A stretch of DNA of 5,140 nucleotides from assembly GCA_025355935.1 (NCBI GenBank), contig JANXYS010000211.1, forward strand, positions 1 to 5,140. The letters are read 5' to 3'. Of the stretch, positions 1-5,140 are shown one piece after another. The first letter of the stretch is position 1. Each line of letters begins with the position of its first letter. The notes beneath the pieces were generated by a model. The model was not told where the DNA came from. It did no database searches and saw only the letters and a program-made list of their open reading frames with translations. This DNA comes from Chitinophagales bacterium. GTDB taxonomy: Bacteria > Bacteroidota > Bacteroidia > Chitinophagales > Chitinophagaceae. Both the position numbers and the translations under genes were made by a program.

Positions 1-1431
1 CCTTCCGGTGCAAATTCAACTCCTGTGCCGACCGTGCTCAGATCAACAGGTTACGTGTACCAGCCGAATAATCCTGCGCCTTCAGTACCAGTAACAAAAT
101 CTAAATTCGAATCCATAGGTAACCCGTATGCATCAGCGATAGATCTTGGTTATATGCGCGACAACGGCTTGCTGGAAAATCTGAATAATGATATAACTGT
201 TTGGGATCCTACCATTGCAGGATCTTATAACTCCGGTGGATATCAAACGCTGGCCGCAGCAAACAATTATATGCCAACCACTCCCGGTGCGCCGCCAACG
301 CTTTACCCTGCAGGAGTATCATCACCTTATATTCAAAGCGGACAAGCATTCTTTGTTCACAGCGCAAATAATGCGATTGCTGATGGGAATGTAAACTTCA
401 CGGAAGCCATTAAGTATACAGGTGATCGCTTAGTTACTAAGCTAACTACCATTAGCGACAGGCAATATTTCAGAACATACCTCTATACCGCAGCCGGTAA
501 AATAGCTGATGGCAACGCCGTGGCTTTTGACAATGCCTTTGACAACGTAATCAATGCCGATGACGCTTTAAAGATTTTAAACGGCGGCGAAAATTTTGGT
601 CTTAAAAGAGCTGTGACTGCACTTTCGGTGGAAGCGCGTAAGCCTGTGGTTTCAAGCGATACGATCTACTATGATATGAGTCGTCTTCGCCAGACAGGTT
701 ACCAGCTAAGAATTGCGCCATCAAATATGGATCCTGCGGTAACCGCCATCCTTCTTGACAAGTTCCTGGGTACGTCGACTAACCTAAGCATAACAGATAG
801 CAGTTTTATAAACTTTGCTGTTACAACCGATGCAGCGTCTGCTGCTCCGGATCGGTTCAGGGTAGTGTTCAATAAAGCGTCTGTTCTGCCTTTAACTTTT
901 ATCTCCATCTCGGCCTCCCGTAGATCTGCAGGAGTTGTGGACTTAAACTGGAAAGTGGAAAATGAAATAAGTGTTGCAGGGTATTCGATTGAACGAAGCA
1001 ATAATGGCCAGCAGTTCTCGGCCATTGGAACTCAGAGCGCAGGTAGCATCAATTATCAGTATAAAGATGAAACGGCTGTGGCTACCGATCTGTATTACCG
1101 TATTAAAAGCAGGGATTCGGACGGCAAGGTTCAGTATAGCAGGATAGTAAAGGTAGTGGGCGTAAGCCAGCCAGCTTCTATCAGCGTCTATCCAAACCCC
1201 GTAACTGACGGAACAATACAATTGCACTTCATCAACCAGAAGGCAGGTGATTATGCCACAACTATTACGAATAGTCTCGGTCAGATTATTTATAACGGCA
1301 AAATAGCTGTATCCGGCAATCGTTTCGTGAAACAGCTAAAGCTTGATCCATCAGCAGCGCACGGAACGTATCAGCTCGAGGTAACAGGAAGCTCATCAAA
1401 GCCATTTTCGCAAGCGGTGATAGTAGAGTAA
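1..1431 (+). CDS. C-terminal part of a large secreted T9SS cargo protein (type A sorting domain), 5' truncated by the window
   Basis: The frame is open from base 1 to the TAA at 1429-1431, giving 476 visible residues. The real start lies outside the window, so the GTG at 25 is not the start. Domains in window numbering: a 'GNPYAS' stretch at 40-45, a motif common near the C-terminal ends of big Bacteroidota surface proteins; a beta-rich module of about 165-295 with 'NGGENFG' at 194-200; a fibronectin-like domain of about 296-386, opening with 'LPLTF' and containing 'WKVENE' (317-322) and 'YYRIKSRDSDGK'; and a Por-secretion type A sorting domain from about 392 to 476, with the signature 'VYPNP' at 396-400 and a late 'GTYQLEV' strand. 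By family knowledge, that tail directs export through the type IX secretion system and is usually cleaved as the protein is released or anchored at the cell surface. The passenger function is in the missing N-terminal part and cannot be told. A strong terminator follows 19 bases later. The gene at 1892-2998 is a paralogue of residues about 165-476. Confidence 0.93.
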   Translation, partial: PSGANSTPVPTVLRSTGYVYQPNNPAPSVPVTKSKFESIGNPYASAIDLGYMRDNGLLENLNNDITVWDPTIAGSYNSGGYQTLAAANNYMPTTPGAPPTLYPAGVSSPYIQSGQAFFVHSANNAIADGNVNFTEAIKYTGDRLVTKLTTISDRQYFRTYLYTAAGKIADGNAVAFDNAFDNVINADDALKILNGGENFGLKRAVTALSVEARKPVVSSDTIYYDMSRLRQTGYQLRIAPSNMDPAVTAILLDKFLGTSTNLSITDSSFINFAVTTDAASAAPDRFRVVFNKASVLPLTFISISASRRSAGVVDLNWKVENEISVAGYSIERSNNGQQFSAIGTQSAGSINYQYKDETAVATDLYYRIKSRDSDGKVQYSRIVKVVGVSQPASISVYPNPVTDGTIQLHFINQKAGDYATTITNSLGQIIYNGKIAVSGNRFVKQLKLDPSAAHGTYQLEVTGSSSKPFSQAVIVE

Positions 1432-1450
1432 AGTACTGATAACAAGTTGA

Positions 1451-1480
1451 CCTAAGGCCCGGAACTATCCGGGCCTTAGG
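1451..1480 (+). terminator. Strong rho-independent terminator of the first gene
   Basis: A perfect 12-bp inverted repeat (cctaaggcccgg / ccgggccttagg) at 1451-1462 and 1469-1480 encloses a 6-base loop (aactat). It is followed by 'catttttact', a short T run. It starts 19 bases after the stop codon of the upstream gene, where an intrinsic terminator is expected. On the other strand the stem is not followed by a T run, so it looks one-directional. Confidence 0.9.
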
Positions 1481-1891
1481 CATTTTTACTAATTTATTAG
1501 TGCGATTTAATGTGAGGGGAGTGAAGGTGGCGGCTGGCAGCCTTTCCTACGGCAGCGTTATATATATATCCACACACGCATTCATAGAAGTATTCATCAC
1601 TTAATGACCTGAAAGTAGGTGAGGAATGTTCCCTATTTCTGGAGATCTTGGGTTCAAATTGAATCAGTCGGCCCGGTTTTATCTGGATGTCGACGGGATA
1701 AAATCTTCCCGGCATCAGAGTTCCTGGCTGTTTTTGTAGTAGATCTTCGGCAGACTGTAGAATAAATTGCGATTTTTTAAACTATTTCACACCTAATGTA
1801 ATAAAGAAAATATAGATGCGTTAATCTTAGGAATATGCCAGATGGACTCACCTCTATCGGTAATATTATAAAAAACCAAACCAATATCCAC
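1481..1891. other. Intergenic gap between the two paralogous secreted-protein genes
   Basis: About 410 bases lie between the terminator of the first gene and the chosen start of the second. Apart from the doubtful minus-strand ORF at 1497-1715 and a short (TA)n run at 1559-1569, I see no RNA gene, riboswitch-like fold or mobile-element end. The part just upstream of the second gene (about 1755-1890) is AT-rich and should hold its promoter, but it contains no 'TTTG' box and no clear TAnnTTTG-like pair, so I do not place a promoter. Confidence 0.5.
1497..1715 (-). CDS. Doubtful 72-aa ORF with a rubredoxin-like cysteine knuckle; possibly a gene remnant
   Basis: This minus-strand ORF runs from ATG at 1715 down to TAA at 1497. 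Around residues 39-54 it reads 'DEYFYECVCGYIYNAA', then 'VG'. That resembles the iron-binding knuckle of rubredoxins (Y-x-C-x-x-C-G-Y-I-Y-x-x-x-x-G), but with one residue fewer between the two cysteines (C-x-C-G). There is no second knuckle: the ORF ends 18 residues after the motif, and neither other minus-strand frame supplies one nearby. A full rubredoxin needs four cysteines, so this cannot be a working one. An 'AGGA' lies about 8 bases before the ATG, which means little in Bacteroidota. The ORF also covers a (TA)n run at 1559-1569. It could be a decayed fragment or chance coding in an intergenic gap; I favour one of these over a real gene. Confidence 0.18.
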   Translation of the reverse strand: MPGRFYPVDIQIKPGRLIQFEPKISRNREHSSPTFRSLSDEYFYECVCGYIYNAAVGKAASRHLHSPHIKSH

Positions 1892-2998
1892 ATGAACAAG
1901 CTCTACCTTAACCCAAGGCTCTTCGTGGCATTTGTCCTTACATTTCTCCTATGTTTCCACATAAATGCCAATGCATACCAGCTTATGTCTACCAATTTTT
2001 ACATTGTTGGTCCCGACGGAACACCGACACTTAAAGATGGCAACATGACTATTTATGACAGCCCATACAGTAACGGAATCGACTGGCATGATGGCGAAAA
2101 ACTGAGTAATGGCGGTGAAAACTTTGGAATTATCCGTTACGGAGCAAGCTTAGCGGTTGAGCGCCGGCAGTTGGTGGATGGTGCCGATACGGCTTATTTT
2201 AATATGTGGGGCATGCAGATCCGCAATTACAGGTTTGAGTTAACCATGGAAAACTTTAATCCGATCACCCAATCGGCTTACGTGTATGATAACTACCTGA
2301 ATTCTATTCAACCGGTAGATTTCATGGGACTTACTACCGTCAATTTTTCGGTAACTGACACGCCGTCAATGGCCTCCAATCGTTTCAAAGTTATTTATAC
2401 TACCCCTGCGGAATACAATGTAATGATGTCCTCCATGTTCAGAACCTTACCGGTAAACTTCACTGGTATACAGGCAATAAAGAAGGGTAGAGTAAATTTA
2501 GTAAACTGGCAGGTCGAGAACGAAGTTTCCGTGCAGGACTACGTAGTTGAAAATTCAACAGATGGCCGCAATTTTCTTCCGGTCGGACGTTTAGCGGCCA
2601 ACAACCTTGGAAGCAACCACCAGTATCATTTTTCTGATAAAACCGGGATCGGAGCTGATTATTATCGCATTCGGGCTAACAGCAACGACTCCAAAACCTT
2701 TTATAGCAAAACGATCACCTTGAAAGTTGAAGAGGTTGCCAGCACGTTGAGCATAGTTACGAACCCCGTACTCAACAAGCAGGTTCGCCTGAAATTAAAT
2801 CAATTGAAAGCTACTGGCTATACTGTCTCGCTGGTTTACCCAGGTGGAAAGATGATCGCACTTAAATCGATTTCTGTAAGTTATGGTGAATGGGACGTGC
2901 ACATTGAGTTACCCGCGAGTGCAGCGCCCGGCATTTACCAGTTAAGATTGGTAGCAACAGATAATACTGTTATGGTAAAATCAATCGTGCTGTTATAG
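1892..2998 (+). CDS. Small secreted protein consisting of a stand-alone C-terminal module with a degenerate T9SS sorting tail
   Basis: I place the start at the ATG at 1892 (368 aa), not at the in-frame ATG at 1835. From 1892 the protein opens with a classic signal peptide: 'MNKLYLNPR', a hydrophobic stretch (about 10-22), then 'NANA-YQ' with likely cleavage after residue 28. The upstream start would add a polar 19-residue extension. The Cys at 21 lacks a small residue before it, so this is not a lipoprotein. The mature protein matches the C-terminal half of the first gene in order: 'DGNMTIYD', 'NGGENFG' (73-79), 'ASNRFKVIY', 'LPVNF' (186-190), the fibronectin-like 'WQVENE' (206-211) with 'DYYRIRA', and a tail from about 284 to 368. 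The tail has 'IVTNPV' where the canonical sorting domain has 'VYPNP', but keeps 'PGIYQLRLV'. It has no separate passenger domain. It is probably exported through Sec and perhaps T9SS; its role is unknown. Terminators on both sides suggest a single-gene transcript. Confidence 0.9.
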   Translation: MNKLYLNPRLFVAFVLTFLLCFHINANAYQLMSTNFYIVGPDGTPTLKDGNMTIYDSPYSNGIDWHDGEKLSNGGENFGIIRYGASLAVERRQLVDGADTAYFNMWGMQIRNYRFELTMENFNPITQSAYVYDNYLNSIQPVDFMGLTTVNFSVTDTPSMASNRFKVIYTTPAEYNVMMSSMFRTLPVNFTGIQAIKKGRVNLVNWQVENEVSVQDYVVENSTDGRNFLPVGRLAANNLGSNHQYHFSDKTGIGADYYRIRANSNDSKTFYSKTITLKVEEVASTLSIVTNPVLNKQVRLKLNQLKATGYTVSLVYPGGKMIALKSISVSYGEWDVHIELPASAAPGIYQLRLVATDNTVMVKSIVLL

Positions 2999-3029
2999 CC
3001 AGGGTCTTTTCCTTTATTACAAGTATATA

Positions 3030-3060
3030 CTGTCTGGCATTAGCCGGGCAGTTTTGTTTT
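3030..3060 (+). terminator. Rho-independent terminator of the small secreted protein gene
   Basis: A 9-bp stem (ctgtctggc at 3030-3038, gccgggcag at 3043-3051, with two G-T wobble pairs) closes a 4-base loop (atta). It is followed at once by 'ttttgtttt'. It begins 32 bases after the stop codon at 2996-2998, which fits a transcription end for that gene and separates it from the regulator gene downstream. Confidence 0.85.
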
Positions 3061-3164
3061 AACTACCTCATTCGTTAATGATGCGTTCAATAAAGACCTT
3101 GGTTACCTTTCTGCATCGGAGTGCTTTCCTGCCTTAAAACTTCTCGTTCTCCATCTAAAATAAT

Positions 3165-3215
3165 TTTTGTCGTTTTCTTTAAACTCTCTTTTGCAAAAAC
3201 GACAAAAGTTTTGCA
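3165..3215 (+). promoter_or_regulatory. Overlapping inverted repeats upstream of the HTH gene; candidate promoter/operator region
   Basis: There is a perfect 12-bp inverted repeat: ttttgtcgtttt at 3165-3176 and aaaacgacaaaa at 3196-3207, 19 bases apart. Overlapping its right arm is a second repeat, tgcaaaa at 3192-3198 and ttttgca at 3209-3215. Neither is followed by a terminator-like T run. The cluster ends 39 bases before the regulator's start codon. 'AAGTTTTG' at 3206-3213 is close to the Bacteroidota -7 box TAnnTTTG, and a 'TTTG' lies at 3190-3193, although the spacing between them is shorter than usual. XRE-type repressors typically bind such paired sites and control their own gene, so an operator is likely, but this is inferred from layout only. 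The A/T-rich arms could partly reflect chance. Confidence 0.45.
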
Positions 3216-3254
3216 TCTTGTCAGGAAATGTGAATTTCTACTTAAATTATTGTC

Positions 3255-3857
3255 ATGATTAAAACAAAGTCGCAGCGTAGTGCCAGGGGGTCAGCCCTTA
3301 ATTTGCTGGCATTCCGGGAAGAATTTGGCTTAACGCAGGAACATTTAGGATTGTTATTAAACATTTCCAAGAGTTATGTAAGCCTTATGGAGAGAGGCAA
3401 GCGGGATATAAGGATTATTTTTCTAGACAAACTGGCACAATACAGGGATCAGATCCACAAGAGGATCGAAGTTGCCGGACCCACAAGGCAGAATTTACAT
3501 GTAAAATATCAAAGCGGCTGGGCTGACCTTATTTCCCAGTGGAGTCGACGGCTCCGCGACATCGAGTATTCCATAAGGCAGCACGAATATCAAAGGAGTA
3601 AGCAGTGTACCAGATATCTTCAGAATGCTCGCGTACATAGTCGTTTGAGTACTTTTGTGCATACTATGGAAGATGATGCAACGGGAACTGTTTTAAAGCT
3701 GAGCCATCTAATTAAATCTGACCAGGTTGGAAGGTCGACGCAACAAAAGGAGGTGAAGGAAGATTTACGACTTGCCTGTTGGAAAGCGGAGGAAGCCATC
3801 CTGAAACAATTTATTGAAATATACGGGGAGGTGGATGAAAATAATTTGGAAAGATAG
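3255..3857 (+). CDS. XRE-family helix-turn-helix transcriptional regulator with an unassigned C-terminal region
   Basis: 200 aa. The ATG at 3255 is the natural start: an in-frame TAA lies only 10 bases upstream (3243-3245) and the DNA-binding domain begins soon after. Residues about 15-61 form a Cro/C1-type HTH: 'LLAFREEFGLTQEHLGLLL' for the first helices, then 'NISKSYVSLMERGKRDI' with the recognition helix and the usual 'ERGKR' end. Residues from about 62 to 200 are polar, charged and probably helical ('QWSRRLRDIEYSIRQHEYQ', 'LRLACWKAEEAILKQFIEIYG'). I recognise no ligand-binding, peptidase or phosphotransfer domain there; it may serve for dimerisation. It is cytoplasmic, with no signal peptide or membrane segment. 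It stands alone between the terminator at 3030-3060 and a 568-bp gap. Inverted repeats just upstream suggest self-regulation. Possible targets are itself and the large secreted-protein gene downstream; there is no toxin partner or phage gene beside it. Confidence 0.9.
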   Translation: MIKTKSQRSARGSALNLLAFREEFGLTQEHLGLLLNISKSYVSLMERGKRDIRIIFLDKLAQYRDQIHKRIEVAGPTRQNLHVKYQSGWADLISQWSRRLRDIEYSIRQHEYQRSKQCTRYLQNARVHSRLSTFVHTMEDDATGTVLKLSHLIKSDQVGRSTQQKEVKEDLRLACWKAEEAILKQFIEIYGEVDENNLER

Positions 3858-4127
3858 GTGTGGTTCAAAGTCATTGCGACAATTCTAAGCGCAATTCTGT
3901 ACCGGCCTTAAATAAATTAAAAGGGATGATTTTCAATGTGTGCGTTGAATGCTTTATCAGTTAGCCTGAGGGAGACGCCTGGCGGAGAGCAGGAGGGGCA
4001 GCATTGTCGGCTATTCATAATTCACTGCGCCTGGGAGATCTAAGACGAGGTATAAAATGGCCGGGATTTTACAAATTTCAGCCAGACAGGTTAAAATTAT
4101 TTCTATTAAAATCGCCAGAAAATTTTT

Positions 4128-4201
4128 ATATATGGAAATAAATGTTATTTTTACCCCTCGGTAATGAGAATTTACCCCTCCATATATCCCATCAATTACC
4201 G
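4128..4201. repeat. Cluster of direct and inverted repeats upstream of the last gene, possible regulator-binding region
   Basis: Three repeat pairs are interleaved in 74 bases. A perfect 10-bp direct repeat, tttacccctc, occurs at 4150-4159 and 4171-4180, so its copies are exactly 21 bases (two DNA turns) apart. A 9-bp inverted repeat has atatatgga at 4128-4136 and tccatatat at 4179-4187. A 7-bp inverted repeat has cggtaat at 4159-4165 and attaccg at 4195-4201. Same-face direct repeats suit a dimeric activator; response regulators of the LytTR class, frequent in Bacteroidota, bind direct repeats about this far apart. No binding consensus was tested and the function is inferred. The cluster ends 224 bases before the next start codon. 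Confidence 0.4.
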
Positions 4202-4347
4202 CATCCAAGTTTAAAAGAACCAAGTAATTACTGCTGAAGCGCCCCTAACCGGTTCATCAAGTTATACATTCCAAATCCTCCGTTGTTCACACGACAACCT
4301 CATTGATTGCCGCTCTTTTCTACCTACACGTATAGAATTATGGCACT

Positions 4348-4383
4348 TTTGTGCGCTAAATATTGAGATCCACCTATCCTTTG
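4348..4383 (+). promoter_or_regulatory. Possible Bacteroidota-type promoter for the last gene
   Basis: A 'TTTG' at 4348-4351 could serve as the -33 box, and 'TATCCTTTG' at 4375-4383 approximates the -7 box TAnnTTTG with one extra base. They are 23 bases apart, slightly wide. Transcription would start near 4390, leaving a leader of about 35 bases before the ATG at 4426. Both boxes are short and common in AT-rich DNA, so this is a weak call based mainly on position. Confidence 0.25.
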
Positions 4384-4425
4384 TAAAAAATCGTATGCTT
4401 ATTTACCACAGTATAAATGATTTTT

Positions 4426-5140
4426 ATGAAGAAATTTTACGTTGCAGATTTAAAGAAAGTAACTGCTTTATTTTATAAGTTAGGTCTTGTAGTTATCCTT
4501 TACGCCCTTGCCTTTTCTTCTCATGCGCAAACCATTACGAATGTTGTTGTTTCCGGTACGCCTGTTTGTGCAGGGAGTACGGTGGCAATTACTTTTGACG
4601 TAACAAATGGAACTTCATTAGCACATTATACAACTTCAACTCCATACCAGGCATGGTTAAGTGACAACGCCGGAAGCAATTTTATTGCTATCGGGTCTAC
4701 ATTTTCAGTGCCCTCGGCATACAGTACTGCTGACGGTGGTGTTACAACAGGCCTCACTCAAAATATAATAATTCCTGCAGGCACACCAACTGGTGCGGGT
4801 TATAAACTAGCAATTAGTTCGTCGAGTCCTACATACGATGGTGTTGCGGGCCTGAATGGCTCTGCCGGGTTTACAGTGAACGCCCAGGTTATTCCATCGG
4901 TGAGTATAAGCGCGAACCCCGGGGCTACAATATGTTCAGGGACTTCAGTAACTTTTACTGCGGCACCAATTAATGGAGGAAGCAGTCCGACATATCAATG
5001 GTATGTTGCAGGTTCTGCGGTATCTGGGGCAACAGGGGTAACGTTTACATCTACCACGCTCGCGAATAGCAACCAGGTGAAAGTAGTGATGACGAGCAAT
5101 GCTCCCTGCGCAAGTACTCCAACGGCAACAAGCAGCATTA
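4426..5140 (+). CDS. N-terminal part of a large secreted protein with Ig-like repeats, 3' truncated by the window
   Basis: The frame is open from ATG 4426 to the right edge (238 codons plus one base) with no stop. The start is supported by a good signal peptide: 'MKKFYVADLKK', then a hydrophobic core 'LGLVVILYALAF' and 'SSHA-Q', with likely cleavage after residue 34. No Shine-Dalgarno is visible, as usual in this phylum. Residues about 36-152 form a beta-rich domain that I do not recognise; it starts 'ITNVVVSGTPVC' with a lone Cys at 48. Residues from about 158 onward form an Ig-like repeat of the type found in tandem in large Bacteroidota surface proteins: 'SISANPGATICSGTSVTFTA', 'PTYQWYVAG' with Trp 192, then 'VMTSNAPC'. 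Cys 170 and Cys 228 are likely partners in a disulfide. By analogy the protein probably continues with more repeats and ends in a T9SS sorting domain like the first gene, but that part is not visible. Likely role: cell-surface adhesin or matrix protein; this is inference. Confidence 0.9.
   Translation, partial: MKKFYVADLKKVTALFYKLGLVVILYALAFSSHAQTITNVVVSGTPVCAGSTVAITFDVTNGTSLAHYTTSTPYQAWLSDNAGSNFIAIGSTFSVPSAYSTADGGVTTGLTQNIIIPAGTPTGAGYKLAISSSSPTYDGVAGLNGSAGFTVNAQVIPSVSISANPGATICSGTSVTFTAAPINGGSSPTYQWYVAGSAVSGATGVTFTSTTLANSNQVKVVMTSNAPCASTPTATSSI

Larger units (their letters stand above)
3858..4425. other. Long intergenic region, no convincing gene
   Basis: This is 568 bases between the regulator and the last gene. 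A 70-codon minus-strand ORF (4011-4223) is rich in I/L/V but has no recognisable family motif and is probably chance. Just after the regulator stop there is a weak 6-bp inverted repeat (attgcg 3873-3878, cgcaat 3890-3895) and a twin 'caattct' (3880-3886, 3892-3898), neither followed by a T run, so I do not call a terminator. A repeat cluster lies at 4128-4201 and a possible promoter at 4348-4383. The region is long enough for a small RNA, but nothing in it proves one. Confidence 0.5.

Noticed and set aside
25..27. GTG at 25 as the start of the first gene
   Set aside because: The reading frame is open to base 1 and there is no signal peptide or upstream stop, so the gene simply enters from outside the window.
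699..1483. Three minus-strand ORFs (699-1025, 943-1227, 1286-1483)
   Set aside because: They lie opposite the well-supported first gene, overlap one another and have no recognisable motif; the last also runs through the terminator.
1835..1891. ATG at 1835 as the start of the small secreted protein
   Set aside because: It would put 19 polar residues before a well-formed signal peptide that begins at 1892; the nearby 'AGGA' is too close to the ATG to be a good ribosome site.
579..2127. Shared modules of genes 1 and 2 as a gene-conversion or phase-variation cassette pair
   Set aside because: Similarity is clear in protein but patchy in DNA, with no long identical tracts, flanking recombination sites or recombinase gene in the window.
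3255..3857. Regulator as the antitoxin of a toxin-antitoxin pair or as a phage repressor
   Set aside because: No small partner ORF is adjacent on either side, and no integrase or phage gene is seen.
3620..3874. Minus-strand ORF of 84 codons opposite the regulator gene
   Set aside because: It lies almost wholly within the regulator gene on the other strand and has a shadow-like composition rich in Ser, Leu and Phe.
3873..3895. attgcg/cgcaat hairpin after the regulator gene as a terminator
   Set aside because: The stem is only 6 bp with an 11-base loop and no T run follows.
4011..4223. Minus-strand ORF of 70 codons with hydrophobic stretches
   Set aside because: Its I/L/V richness follows from AT-rich DNA, it has no family motif, and it covers the repeat cluster, which is better explained as non-coding.
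4282..4298. gttgt/acaac small hairpin before the last gene
   Set aside because: A 5-bp stem with no T run is expected by chance in this length of DNA.

Overview
The window looks like chromosomal DNA of a Bacteroidota bacterium, most likely a soil or freshwater member of the Sphingobacteriales/Chitinophagales type (Pedobacter or Mucilaginibacter-like). This is inferred from three things. The first is type IX secretion (T9SS) type A sorting domains. The second is long Ig-like, Thr/Ser/Gly-rich secreted proteins with signal peptides ending in A-Q or similar. The third is starts that lack a well-placed Shine-Dalgarno sequence. No marker gene fixes the genus.

Layout, left to right, all confident genes on the + strand. 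(1) Positions 1-1431 hold the C-terminal end of a large secreted protein: a 'GNPYAS' region, a beta-rich module with 'NGGENFG', a fibronectin-like domain and a canonical T9SS sorting tail. A very strong 12-bp hairpin terminator follows it. (2) A gap of about 400 bp contains only a doubtful minus-strand ORF with a rubredoxin-like cysteine knuckle. (3) Positions 1892-2998 encode a small secreted protein of 368 aa. It is essentially the C-terminal module of gene 1 on its own, with a signal peptide placed directly in front and a degenerate sorting tail; it also ends at a hairpin terminator. (4) Positions 3255-3857 encode a 200-aa XRE-type helix-turn-helix regulator, preceded by overlapping inverted repeats that are candidate operators. 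(5) A 568-bp gap follows without a convincing gene, but it holds a compact cluster of direct and inverted repeats around 4128-4201. (6) From 4426 to the right edge runs the N-terminal part of another large secreted protein, with a signal peptide, one unrecognised domain and the first Ig-like repeat.

The picture is a cluster of related surface or secreted T9SS cargo proteins, interrupted by a transcriptional regulator that might control itself and/or the neighbouring cargo gene. Each gene appears to be its own transcription unit. I see no CRISPR array, tRNA, rRNA, insertion sequence or recognisable defence system. The most unusual items are the stand-alone C-terminal module gene and the repeat-rich control regions around the regulator and upstream of the last gene.
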